From Skeletonema tropicum (taxonomy: Eukaryota; Bacillariophyta; Thalassiosirophyceae; Thalassiosirales; Thalassiosiraceae): a DNA stretch of 64,000 nt. Position numbers and translations under genes: made by a program. Below are positions 1 to 10,812 of this stretch, one piece after another; position 1 is the first letter of the stretch; the number at the start of each line of letters is the position of its first letter. The DNA is taken from NCBI GenBank assembly GCA_037178625.1, contig CM074131.1, forward strand, positions 248,001-312,000, read 5' to 3'. Below the pieces are notes generated by a model. It saw only the letters and a program-made list of their open reading frames with translations, had not been told where the DNA came from and searched no databases.

Positions 1-11
1 GGAAGTCTCAA

Positions 12-395
12 TTGCAGTCTTCGAAGACAGCCCTCAGCACTATGGAAGCAGAGATTACAGCTCTTGCTCATTGTTGTAGAGAACTCTTTCCTCTCATCGA
101 CATGGTTAAGAGTCTCAGCAAGGTCTACGGTCTTGAGGAGCAAGCTGCGGAGATGAAAGTCTCTATTCACGAAGATAACGCTGGAGCTTTGCTTCTGGCA
201 CAGACTCTTCCGCCTCAGTTTACTCCCCGTTCGAAGTGGTATCACATCGAGACAGTTTGGTTTCGTGAGGAGATTGTTAAGAGACAGATCAAGTTGATGA
301 AGATCTGTACGACGGAACAACTTGGAGACATCTTTACGAAAGGTCTATCCAAGGATGTGTTCCAGATCTTGAGGAGGAAGCTCATGGGTTGGTAG
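12..395 (+). mobile_element. Ty1/copia retrotransposon, 3' end of polyprotein (RNase H), partial
   Basis: This open frame is the C-terminal end of a copia-type polyprotein, the RNase H part that degrades the RNA of the RNA/DNA hybrid during reverse transcription. Visible family landmarks in order are an STMEAE block (the copia S-T-EAE motif), a DNAGAL block carrying an active-site Asp, an RSKWYHIE block (equivalent of RSKHIDI), and a QLGDIFTKGLSK block near the end, closed by a stop at 393-395. The 5' part of the element lies outside the window. The frame is uninterrupted over what is visible, so the insertion may be fairly young. Diatoms carry large copia lineages, which fits the rest of the window. 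Family assignment is firm; the subgroup cannot be told. Confidence 0.85.
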
Positions 396-1337
396 AACAC
401 ATGAGGATCTCTGAGAAGGAGTGTGATGGATAGCCGACTTAGATGGCAATCCCCAATTGTATGGAAAAGAACTTTAGGTTTAGTTTAGGTAGTTCCACGT
501 CAAGGAATACCGCTTGTGAATGATATTAGGATGTCAGAATCAGTCATCTGACACATCTAATCTTAGGATTGACATCCGGGTCTTCCCAGATGTCAAGGCT
601 CTCGTGAAGCTTTGCGACGGCAGAGCATCCTCATGATGAGCAAGTAGTTTTTAATAAAAATAATCCATCAAGTAAAACAGAAGTCTACAGTCCAATCGAA
701 TTGATTCAACGCCCTACATCTCCTTTTATCTATTGGTGTTTGAGTTCTACAACCACTCAGACACTTCCATCGACGGTTACGCTAACGTCTCCCTCATCAA
801 CTAAGTGAACTATTACAACGCTCAGTTGACGGCACAAAATCATTTCTGGGTGCAGTAGAGGCTGTTCGCAAACCTGATGACATCAAAAATGGAATCGGAA
901 GGATGCTATGGGACCATAGAGGAATGGACGCGGTATTTTAGTGGTGTTAGTCCCTGCATTGCCATTGAAAAGGGTGCCAAGATGACAACATTAGTGTGGA
1001 GGAAGTCATGAAAATGAAATAAAAAGATGAGATGACTCCAGAGAGCAAAAAGCAGTCACGTTTTCCGTGACTCCACGCTTAAAGCTAGCGAGTCTACTAG
1101 CTTCATTCGTAACGGGACAGACTTTTTCAGCTCCATCATCAACCGAAATCAACCAAAATGGTCTCGGCGCGGCCACAATATAGTCGTCCACACTGACCCC
1201 GGCGACAAAACCAACATGCGTAATCGATAGAGTATCATCTCAGCTGCAGCCAGCTTCAATGCACGGCTTTATCGGACGTATATTGACCGAGATCGAAGAA
1301 CGCAAAGATGAGATGAAAATGATGGGACACACTAGTT
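396..1337. other. Copia 3' flank, probable LTR, then gene-free DNA
   Basis: After the RNase H stop there is a purine-rich stretch at about 403-425 that could be the polypurine tract, so the 3' LTR probably starts near 424. The other LTR is outside the window, so neither the LTR end nor a target duplication can be fixed. From about 700 to 1337 I see no convincing gene or repeat. Confidence 0.35.
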
Positions 1338-1565
1338 TTAGACTGGTATCTGTACAAGATCGATTTTTACATTGTAGGGAGCAGGGTTAGGCTGGAATGT
1401 ATTCTTGGATTTAGCACCGGAGCCCCCTTCTCTCACGCACTTAACCCATCCTTCCAAGTCAGCGTCGGTCACTCCTAAAAGCTTGGCGAAAGCTGATTCA
1501 TGTATCCAGTAGGTGGATGTCTCGAGAGTGATGACGGCTTTCGCCACTTGTAGGAATGACACCAT
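1338..1565 (-). CDS. Small hypothetical protein (75 aa)
   Basis: A short minus-strand frame beginning with ATG at 1565. The product has balanced composition, an LLGVTDADLEGWVKC stretch that looks like a short helical segment, and a C-terminal tail NPAPYNVKIDLVQIPV. I do not recognise a family. It stands alone between repeat-rich stretches and may be an exon or remnant of a larger gene; no splice partner is evident. It is listed because its composition is protein-like, unlike neighbouring frames. Confidence 0.25.
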   Translation of the reverse strand: MVSFLQVAKAVITLETSTYWIHESAFAKLLGVTDADLEGWVKCVREGGSGAKSKNTFQPNPAPYNVKIDLVQIPV

Positions 1566-1994
1566 CGGAATCTGGCACGCTTTGTTACAATTATTCTACT
1601 CAATCATCTAGTATCTACCTAATGAATAGACAAGGCATGCTTTTATGGACGAATATCTTGTTATTGTTAGCAAATATGAACCAAATGCATCGCCGACGTG
1701 TGAAAAGCGATCTCTCTATGGCATTGCCTAGTTTAGACGCAGTATTACGCAGCAAAAAGAGCTACTCCAACCTAGCACAGCGATCGGCTCGCTCCAATAG
1801 GTCTTCTAGAAGAGCTCTGCAAGTGGAACGGGTTGAATCGACCGCTTAGTTGCCGAGAATGAACAGCCTGACTGTCGGAGGTCGGATTTTCTCTGCAATT
1901 CTAAAATTGCTACATAACAAATCGCTAGTAAAACGAAAGAAAAAAATTTGAAAATGGGTTGAAATGATGTCTCAGGGAGTCGTCGATTCTATTG

Positions 1995-2093
1995 CTCTGA
2001 GGGGTCGAATGCTGTCGTACAGATATGCACTGGATTCCTGAACACCTCACGAGTCGAATGCATACCTGTACGACAGCATTCGACCCCCCAGAG
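1995..2093. repeat. Long inverted repeat (35-nt arms, 29-nt loop)
   Basis: Positions 1995-2029 and 2059-2093 are reverse complements at 33 of 35 positions, sharing the core GGTCGAATGCTGTCGTACAG. The intervening 29 nt could form a loop. No gene overlaps it. It could be a tiny fold-back element or the hairpin of a small RNA; the sequence alone does not decide. Confidence 0.7.
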
Positions 2094-2348
2094 TGTGAGA
2101 GAGCCGTTCCAAAGTCAGACAAGTGCAAAACTTTGGACGATTCCAACTCGTCTCATAGTCGACCAAATCACACGAACAACACATGAATCATAAACTAGAG
2201 GAGATTAGCTTTCCATTGGTAGTCTTGGTTTCATCGTAGAGTTACTATTCGCTTACTCTATCTATTTCCAAAAAAATAGCCATTTTAAGGTTTTACTTAG
2301 GCGCGCTACTAGCGTCACCACCCATAGCAGCGCGAGAGAGTTCGTATT

Positions 2349-2430
2349 GTGGGGTTTTACTATATTATTTCTGTGTTACGGTAAACTACGTATCTCTGGT
2401 ATTGTAAACAAGAAAAGCGTCTGTGGACGG
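2349..2430 (+). repeat. Dispersed repeat family A, copy 1 of 3
   Basis: About 80 bp shared with 7582-7652 and 24285-24367. The common core is a block around ACGGTAAACTACG followed by CACTGGTATT (CTCTGGTATT here) and AAGAAAAGC. All three copies lie on the same strand in gene-free DNA. Nature unknown; probably the end of a larger mobile element. Confidence 0.65.
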
Positions 2431-2475
2431 CTGAATGAGTGGAGCGAAAGTCGAAGTGCGGCATGAAGCCGCTAC

Positions 2476-3260
2476 CAAGGGTAAATAAGCAGGGTTGGCG
2501 ACGATGGTTCCCGCCAAAATTTTACCTAATAAAAAGTGCTGAGTACCGTTACCGTCTCGTCCGCAAACTGGAATGCGAAAGTCAGTGCCGGTCCGAACAG
2601 GATGATCAGCACTGACCATGCATGCCGCTCAAGGCACGGCAACCATGGTCACAGTTGCCGCCGTTGAATTAGACCAAGTTAATAGCCGTATTATGGGATG
2701 ATTGGTGGCTGATCGTTGCTATGGATTAATATGTTGGTGTTGAAGCTCTCGCCGCAGGCAAATCCCCTGAGAGAAGGCAGTATGGAGGCAATATTAGGCG
2801 GTGACGTCCGGCGAGCGCCGCCCACTGAACAGTGCTTATTGAACGTCCCAAGGAGCGTTTCTGCTGAATCCAAGCACGATAACATCAACATAATAATCCA
2901 TAGTAACGATCAGCCACCGATCGGCCGATATTACGGCTATTAACTTGGTCTATTCCAGCGGCGGCAACGCTGACCATGGTTGCCGGCAGAGAGTGTTCAA
3001 TTTGAGCTTTCAATGACGGAGATCGGGCGGGCAACCGAGACTCAATGAAGGCAAGCGAGACTCAATTATAGGGATCTCAAAGTCGTAACGAAACTTTTAC
3101 TTAGGAAAATTTGATGCCGCTTTCTGATCACTGCTGATCATAGCAGCGATACGTCGGAATTTGTGAAGGATCGCTAAATTTGAATACCGGTTAATGGACG
3201 AGATGGTAAATTGATTTTGAAATTTCACAAAACGACGCCAACCCTGCTTATTTACCCTTG
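2476..3260. mobile_element. Outer fold-back (inverted-repeat) element
   Basis: The 26-bp segment 2476-2501 recurs as an exact reverse complement at 3235-3260 (CCAAGGGTAAATAAGC and AGGGTTGGCG). Weaker inverted similarity continues inward for about 100 bp, for example the TTACCRTCTCGTCC blocks on both sides. A second inverted-repeat element (2637-2985) sits inside. No transposase frame is present, so this is a non-autonomous element or a nested pair. Confidence 0.6.
2637..2985 (+). mobile_element. MITE-like element, family B copy 1, with a small internal ORF
   Basis: Left arm (about 2637-2735) and right arm (about 2885-2985) are inverted copies: one carries GACCAAGTTAATAGCCGTAT, the other its complement, and both end in CCATGG-centred sequence. 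The central part is related to the element at 19410-19924. In both copies a plus-strand frame encodes similar residues (here SPQANPLREGSM, GDVRRAPPTEQC, SAESKHDN within 2716-2943), and length differences between copies are in multiples of three. Whether that peptide is ever made is unknown. Confidence 0.65.
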
Positions 3261-3842
3261 GCCGCTACGACACTAAAATGTTAGGGCGATCCTCGCTCAG
3301 CAAACGCTTCTCCACACAAAATGGTGCAAATAACCTGAAGCCCCACATAAGTAAGTACTTACACACAACCATGGCCAAAAATTCCAGCTGTACTACATAC
3401 TATACATTCGATGTAGATTGTGGCACATCCTCATGTAACAAGAAACTTTAAAGTTCGTCTGGCCCGCTAAGAGGCAAATCATCTATGCTAAGTAATGACC
3501 AACATGTGCTGCGTGCGATAAATATATTTCCCAGACCGCACCCCAGTTCGAAGATGTGTTTCGATTTGTTTCAACCCCCATAGATGCCTTATGCACGGCG
3601 GATTAGTATGAATATCTCACCTCCTACATAACATTCATAGATACGAAAACACTAAGGGCGTACAACAAAGCAGCAACAACGAATCAACTAAAGAATTTGA
3701 ACTTAGTAAAATCAGAATAAGTTCAGTACTCCCTTTAGCTTTTGTCATTCCCCTCTCAAAATATGTAACCCTACGAAAATAAAGCAAGCCAAAAGCAGCT
3801 TCCTATTCATGGCTCATCAAAAAAGAATCAGCATCTTATAGC
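3261..3842. repeat. Gene-free stretch holding family C short repeat (3431-3544)
   Basis: The segment 3431-3544 resembles the short insertion at 35833-35948: both carry ATGTAACA, an AACTTTAAAGT-like block, the block ATCTATGCTAAGT, CATGTGCTGC and a GCACCCC end. No target duplication can be seen at this copy. The rest holds no gene; 3780-3842 is the probable 3' UTR of the minus-strand gene next to it. Confidence 0.55.
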
Positions 3843-6289
3843 TTATGCAAAATGCCTCTCAAACACCGGGCTATACGCCGAAGATACATTAAAATTAAAC
3901 TCCTTGCCATTTCCAAAGCGCAAAGATTCAGCACATTCTTCGGGCTTGTCCTGTTGACGACAGTAGTTTTCTTCAAATGCTCTTGTAGGCATCTGGTAGC
4001 TCTTCATTGTTGCCCCATCAAAGTAGCGAAGAGAAGTCTTGCCATCCTTGGTGGGTAAGATACGACGGCTCAAGTCAAGTTCCACCGCGGCGGGGCTTCG
4101 ATACCACCTCTTACGAGTCTGAACGTCCTTAAAGGCAACAAGTGTGGTCCATGGATCGCCGAATCGACAGTGGGACTCTTCATAAATATGAATGCTTTGG
4201 TAATACGGAAGGAGGAGTGGAGACTGTAAGTTAAACATCGAACAAGATAGAAGTGCACAAAACGATGCGGCTCACATGTCAAACCATACTTTACAACACA
4301 CTCACCTCTTGAAGCCGATTGCATCCAACATCTTGATCATGATTGACCTATTCTCAAAGCTGCCATTCTCATCTGCCGGCGAGTGATAGCTGACATTTTC
4401 ACCAATTTGCACTACAAGAATACCATCGTCTGTCAATGCATCATACAATGAAGTGACATAGCCATCATCCGTGTAGAGCACCTTGGCAAATGGATGATCA
4501 TCGTTGGGATCCAAGCAATCCATTATCAACACATCGAACTGCTCCTTCTCATTATTTGACTCAACCTGAGATTTGGAGATACTGGAAGATCCAAAGTTAT
4601 CATTGAAGTATGCCAAAGCATCCTCCACACGCAATTCAGCTCTCTCGTCGTCAAAACACCATTCGGCACATCTATCGTGATGGGCAATTCTTGAGCAGTC
4701 CTGCCATTCGGGTAAATACTCGGTACTCAAATTCACCACACCCTCATCAATCTCAATCATGACGACCTTCTCAAGAGTAGAATGCTTGAGGATCTCACGT
4801 ACAGTAGCACCTTCCCCGCCACCTATGACTGCCACTCTCTTCGGATTAGGGTGGGTAATCATGGCAGGGTGGACAATGCTCTCGTGGTACGGAGCGTCTC
4901 CATATCGTGTGCTTTGGATCCTCCCGTCTAGAAGTAGCACATGGTCAGGAGCAAAGAGCTCAGGGTGCAAGCTCTCGTAGCTACCATCATCTTCAAGAGA
5001 CTTGTAGTAATCACTCATCCTACGCATCGTTGGGGACAATGTCTCGTAGACATCTACCGTCTGATACTCAGTCTCGGCGTCAGATACGAGAGGCTTCTTG
5101 ATATCATAGTAATGTGAGCCAAGTATTTCAGCTCCCAGGTCGGAGTCCAAAGGATTCAATTCAAACTTGTACTCTCCTCCTGGCACAAAGCCCTTGCGGA
5201 ATCCACGAAGCTTGTGACTCCACATCATTACTGGATCATCTGCATCTTCATCATGTGCCGCCTTTACTCCAAACAGCTGCTCGATGCTTGGTAGTGTTGG
5301 GATAAGCTTGCCGCTGCCACATGTGAAGAGATCCATAGAAATGACCCCTTCTGTAGGCCATGTGTGGAAAGCAACATGGGACTCGAGTAGGACTCCAGCA
5401 CAGCTCACTCCAACGGGGACCAATCCGCTATAATTTAATCATATGCCAAGGGAAGATGGGGAGAGCGCAGGTGTTAGCTCAGTCACAAATTGAACACAAA
5501 AGCATCGAATCGGCAAGTAACACAATATGACACTTACTGGCAATGGTAGGACAACAGAGACAGAGTCAGCTTGGACTCGTCTACCAATTTAATCATGGCT
5601 TTAGCCAAACGCTCTTCGGAGTTGAGAAAGATTGGATCAACGTTCTTGATGTCGATCAGGAGATGCTGTCCTGCTGGAAGACGAATCCCTTCCATAAGGT
5701 CATTGTCGTCGCTGCTATCGTCTGAAGAATCTTCACTATCGTCTGAAGATGAAGAATCTTCAGTACCCTTGATGACTTCATCATAATGGTCATGTTCCAC
5801 ATCCGAACCCGAGCGGTCGAGATGTACATCATAGTTTGAGCGTGAGCCCTCGACAGGGAAGTGTTGGAAAGTGTACGTCGTGGGAGGCACTTCTTTCCCT
5901 GGGACGACGGTAGGCGGAGGGAGCTGTTTTACACCTCGATCCATCAATTTGGCAGCGCTAAGATTTGCTGTTGCTGCCTGTGGAGAGGAGGGGCCGTTCA
6001 ATTGAGCGGCTGATTTTGAGAGCATCCAGATGCGAAGGATGGCTCCAACATAGAAGGCAATGGCCGCAGAACTGAGAAGTGCTGCGAGAAGAATGACTGG
6101 ATTGATGTAGAGGGTGTGCTGCTGACTCCTCTCTTGGTCTTTAATAGACGTCTTCTGCTTTTTGTTGTTGCTGCCGCTAGAGCTAGAGCAAACGAGAACT
6201 CCATTCTTCTTGTCGATCGAAAAGAGAGCTGCTATTCGTTGAGTAGCATGGCTAAAGAAGTGCCAAAGTATGGTTGGGAGTCTGCACAT
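3843..6289 (-). CDS. Membrane-anchored S-adenosylmethionine decarboxylase - aminopropyltransferase fusion
   Basis: Three exons, complement(join(3843..4194,4306..5427,5538..6289)), give 741 residues with all junctions GT-AG and in frame. Order: one hydrophobic segment (about 65-88), an acidic Ser/Asp tract (178-198), a bacterial-type AdoMet decarboxylase domain (from about 206) and a spermidine-synthase-like aminopropyltransferase domain to the C-terminus. The self-cleavage site LLESH has Glu266-Ser267; His272 (HTWP) and Cys287 (LFTCG) stand at the spacing of the catalytic residues in the bacterial enzymes. The transferase has APYHES (about 429-434), GGGEGATVRE (453-462, nucleotide-cofactor loop) and MDCLDPND (553-560, catalytic Asp region). 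One chain could therefore make decarboxylated AdoMet and use it to lengthen a polyamine. Such fusions have been proposed to act in diatom long-chain polyamine synthesis for silica. The single hydrophobic segment suggests a type II endomembrane anchor (inference). The 6289 start is the first ATG of the open frame and could be later. Confidence 0.88.
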
Positions 6290-8514
6290 ATTGATGAAGA
6301 ATATGATATTATTATGGATAAGATCGTATGCTGCACAGTATTACTTTTGATTAATTTGTCCATGCAATGTTGATTACAAATTATTACAACATATTCCTCC
6401 TATTACACAGCTGCGAGCTGACATCAACTGCCTCACTGCGTGCGAACGGCTGTTCTTTGTTTTTTGGCATAAGATTTTTTCACAGAAGTTTTCCCCGCGA
6501 CCTTCTGCAGTTTCATGTCATGTGTATCGAATAACTATTAGAGTTGCACGTCATGTGAAGTGTCAAACGGCACTTAATGCCGCGCGTGCATCAGCGATTA
6601 TACGAACAGCGCTCAAAGTGCCATAGATCCCACTGAAATTCACGTTTGCCGGGATCTTCGCCCCAACTCAAAATGGAAAATGCAAAATGCACGTCCATTT
6701 TCTGCAGTTACATTCGGTTGCTCACTTGATGTTGACGTGGCTGAGGATTTGTATGTAGTTTGCAACCTCTACCAGTTCTCGTCTTTGTCTTTGGCTCCAT
6801 TCGTTTTGACGCCGAGCTGCAGCTACTCCGCTGCAGCCTGCAGCTCCGTTTGGACTGGACTCTTAGTGTGGACTAGGCTGTCAATGTGGATGGTCTAAAG
6901 TTTGGTAGCGCTTAGCGTTGATGTTATATGCATTGGATAATACATATAGTATCGTTGTGGCACTCATTTGTCATTTGGCCGGTGGTTTTGGCCACCCTGT
7001 TTACCCCTTTGCTTTACATGAGGTGTGGGTACTCGTGGACCTACGGTACATCACTTTTGGCTCCCATTTTGGGCTGCGCATTACGGTTAAGCACCTACTC
7101 ATACGCGAATAATGAGCTCATGGCTCATGGTAAGCTTTGCTGCCAAGATACTTTCGAGTGGTCGGCTGGCGCGCCAGACAGTATTTTATCAAAACGGTAC
7201 TACAATATCTGCCCAGTACATTTTGATTTCTAGGTAACAACAGTCTCGACGCATCCATTGATGAATACACTGAATATGCTTCATTCCTTGTGCCTCTTCT
7301 CGGTGGTGAGAGACGGCAACGTCGTTCGTCGTGTATGTTCTCATTGATGTCGAGCGACGATCAATATGTCGTTCATCACATGATGTGCGCTCCGTGCTCC
7401 TCTCACCCTTCCAGACGGCGAATCCAACACACCACTTCAGAGACAGATTCAGCATGCTGTTATGAATATAGATCACCAGACTTACTTTAAAATTTCTGTA
7501 ACATAAATAGATGCGTTTTGACTTGCAGTGGATAGCAGTGCAGCGTCCGATATAGCAAGTTGCCATGTGCTATCATTTGTTTGTGGGTCTTTAGGTTATT
7601 TCTGTGCTACGGTTAAACTACGAATCACTGGTATTTTGAACAAGAAAAGCATTGTCTTTGCGACCGTCACATGCTATTACAATGTGCCGTGATCTGCCAT
7701 ATCACGCTCTTGGCTACAAATATTGCGTGGAGACCATCGCCAATGTATACTTATTCCCCCGTGTTCCTGAGTTGCACTTATCGTGACCTTATGTGACCTG
7801 ACTTACACCCCTCCGTGATCTTCTGAGTTGCACCCCACAGCCTGAAAACGTTGCCTCCGATCTCCATCTCCGATAAGCGATTTCGATGATTTTTCTAACC
7901 CCAACTTGGTATGACCGGAACCCTCGTCCGCCGCGGCGTTATAACGCGGAAGTATCATCCTACATTCCTGTTAAAACGTCAAGTATGATGTAGCAAACAC
8001 GGAAAGACTCTCGTGATTGATCCTCTCGCAGAGGAACGCACGTTGGTGCTCCATGCATATTATGCATCATCATCATCCCTTAATAGCCCACTTCTTTGCT
8101 TCTAGTGTAAGCTTAGTACGATACATTCTAAAATTGATTACATTGCATGCAAATGAAATGGACATGCTTCGCAAATTCAAATTACTGTGTTCATCTAGAT
8201 ATTAACTCAGCAACTTATGCATTTTAAGAGCAGGTGTCATACACACCGCGAGGCAGAAGTCCGATGCTCTATCACATAAAGAAGTGTGAAACGACCGTGT
8301 GCAAGTGATGAAGCTGCTGCCATAAAACGCTCAGGAGGCGACCTTTACTTTGGATAGCACTATCGATAGCCTACGAGGATAGTAGGTGGGGGGCTTGGTA
8401 GGAGAATGCGAGGGCTCTTTGGCGGACAGGACGTCGACGTCAAGCCACGCCACAAAAAGCAATCGTTGATGCCCACAAGCACCACAAGAGTATCTTCGAT
8501 TGCAAATAATCAAC
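6290..8514. other. Intergenic region between divergent genes
   Basis: A 2.2-kb region between the 5' ends of two divergently transcribed genes, so it holds both promoters. Open frames here are short and of mixed composition; none is convincing. It contains repeat family A copy 2 (7582-7652). Near 8411-8500 is the probable 5' leader of the WD40 gene. Confidence 0.5.
7582..7652 (+). repeat. Dispersed repeat family A, copy 2 of 3
   Basis: Shares the TTATTTCTGTG, ACGGTTAAACTACG, CACTGGTATT and AACAAGAAAAGCAT blocks with 2349-2430 and 24285-24367, same order and strand. Confidence 0.6.
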
Positions 8515-10263
8515 ATGGCAACCCCTCTCAAACCAATCGAGTGCTCAGCACAGCCGCTATGCATCTCGTTCCACCCGCAGAAAGATATCGTGGCGGCTGG
8601 CCTAGTCGATGGCACGGTGGAAGTTCACGAATTGCTCGTCAAAAAGCAGAGCGGCAAAAATGGCGGTGGCGACCATCACAACATGGACAGCGACGACGAA
8701 GATGAAATCATTGATCAAGATGAAGATGAGGACGACACGATTTTATCAACAATTTACGTGGCGAAGCAGATTCCTGCGATATCTGCATCGAAATCCGCTT
8801 CATCTGCCGCGTCGCCGAGCAAGAAGGCCACGCAGGGTCCAAGCTGTCGAGATGTTCTTTTTTCGGGCGCTACCAACTCAGCAGCATCGGCAGAATCACC
8901 AGCAATGAAACAGCCAGCAGATCCATCAATTGGAGGCGGGGAATTTCTATATACAGTTTGCAACGGCGGCTCGCTGCGATGTCTCGATTCAGAACTCGCC
9001 TGCAGCCTTCTCGAGGACAACTCAGATGATGTGGCGTCATCGCCAGCGATTCTCTGGTCGATTGAAAATGCGCACAATGTGGGAATCAACAAGCTGTATC
9101 AATTACCGTACAACTCGCCGTGTGGACCGATCTTGGCTACTGGAGATGACGATGGCACTGTTCGACTTTGGGATACTCGAATGTGTGCTTCACAGAAGGC
9201 AAACAATGGCAATCCATTTGACAACCTCATGAAACCGCCACAGGGATGTGTCCAGCACTGGAAGATCAATCACGATTACATCACTGATTTTACATCCAAT
9301 CATGACGGATCATCACTACTCGCCACCTGTGCGGATGGGAAGTTGTCAGTCTTTGATATGCGATATGTGAAGCGAAAGGGGGGTTCAAAATCGATTGTAT
9401 TGCCGGATGTCGATCCCAATTGGGATCCTACACAGAATCAACCACAACAACAGCAATCACATCAGCAGCAGCAACAAAAGAAACAGAATACGTGGGAAAC
9501 TCATGGATATACTCAATCAGAAAATCAAGAGGACGAATTGCTCTCTTGTACATTCATCAAAAAGTCTTCCAAGTTGGTATGTGGGACACAAGAGGGGATA
9601 CTCTCCCTCTTCTCCAAAGACATTTGGTGTGACGTATCCGATCGATATCCTGGCCATCCTCAATCAATCGATGCTATATTGAAAATTGACGAGGATACAG
9701 TATTGACAGGTAGTTCAGATGGTTTGGTTCGTGCAGTACAATTGCTACCGAATTGTTTGTTGGGAGTGTTGGGCGGTCATGATGGATTTCCAGTGGAGGC
9801 GTTGGGATGGAGTGCTGGTAGAAAAACGCTGGGGAGTGTTAGTCATGATGAGTTCATTCGACTTTGGGTGAGTTTGGAGGGGGGGGATTGTGTGGGGGAA
9901 GAATTGTGCTTGTAATTGTATACTTTGCACATCTAACATGTATCTCTCTTTCAATGATTTGTTTCGCTGTTTGTATAGGATGGCTCATTCTTAAATGATG
10001 ATGATGATGATGACGACGACGAAGGCAAGGACGATACAGATATGTATGACACAATCGCAGCGGCAGCTGGAGTGGCAAAGAAGGGAGGAGGTGGAGAGGA
10101 TAGCGAAGACGATTGGGAGGATATGGACGAGGATGAAGATATGGCAGATGACAGTGAAGACGACGATAGTGATTCGGATGATTCTGATGATGGCGGCAAG
10201 AAGCCCAAAAAGAGGGAGAACTTATTCAAGACATCTAATGAGGAGTTCTTCTCTGATCTGTAG
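8515..10263 (+). CDS. WD40 repeat protein, WDR55/Jip5-like
   Basis: Two exons, join(8515..9867,9979..10263), 545 residues; the 111-bp intron is GTGAGT...TATAG in phase 0 and joins IRLW to DGSFLNDDD. The N-terminus (CISFHPQKDIVAAGLVDGTVEVHEL) is the typical first blade of WDR55/Jip5. Further blades include ILATGDDDGTVRLWD, SLLATCADGKLSVFD, KLVCGTQEGILSLF, TVLTGSSDGLVRAV and SVSHDEFIRLWD. Low-complexity acidic and Gln-rich inserts lie between blades. The acidic tail ends in KKPKKRENLFK and then NEEFFSDL, a conserved ending of the family. WDR55 proteins act in the nucleolus in rRNA processing. The start at 8515 (AACATGGCA) is preferred over the upstream in-frame TTG. Family call is confident; function is by homology. 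Confidence 0.88.
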
Positions 10264-10812
10264 AGTGTGCAGCTGAATCCCTAATCCCGTCGAAGTTGGG
10301 ATTATTCAATCTCGCTCGTGTGCGTTCAATATTGTTGGATCGCCTGTGACATGTCTGTTCAAGTGATAGCAACCAGATACCCCAGAGATGATGACAGTCT
10401 TGATAGATTGTGAAGTCAAGGTAGTAAAATTGGCGTTTCTTCTATTTATCGTCGAGACAAATAAATATCAGGATCATCCAATCCGCTGAAGGAATGGTGT
10501 GTCTCAAAGCTCGTCTTGTACATCTACCGAGGGAGTGATGTAACCTTCCAACTGATAGCACCTTTTACTGTACAAAAGAAACGAAAGCACGAATTATTGA
10601 TGGAGCGGAGTCAGAGGGGATGAATGATTCATGAGGAGACAAAAACATGGACTTACCTCAATTATTTCAGCCAAGTCGGCACTTGAACTTTCCACAGCTT
10701 CGACATTTTCATTGAGCTCCAGTAGAGGAAACTATTATTTCGTGCAAGATATTTTAAATTTTCAATTCTCCGCAATCATCAATTCTCATCAAAACGACAA
10801 TCTTCATCTACT
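10264..10812. other. Intergenic region, no gene seen
   Basis: Holds the 3' flank of the WD40 gene and the promoter of the next gene. A stretch at about 10735-10812 is AT-rich and leads into the start codon at 10813. No other feature could be supported. Confidence 0.5.

Noticed and set aside
4194..4306. Acceptor at the AG near 4216 for the last intron of the polyamine fusion gene
   Set aside because: It leaves the following exon out of frame. The AG at 4195-4196 restores GFKSIHIYEE, which fits the transferase family.
7189..7566. 125-codon minus-strand frame in the 6.3-8.5 kb spacer
   Set aside because: Composition is not protein-like and it contains no recognisable motif.
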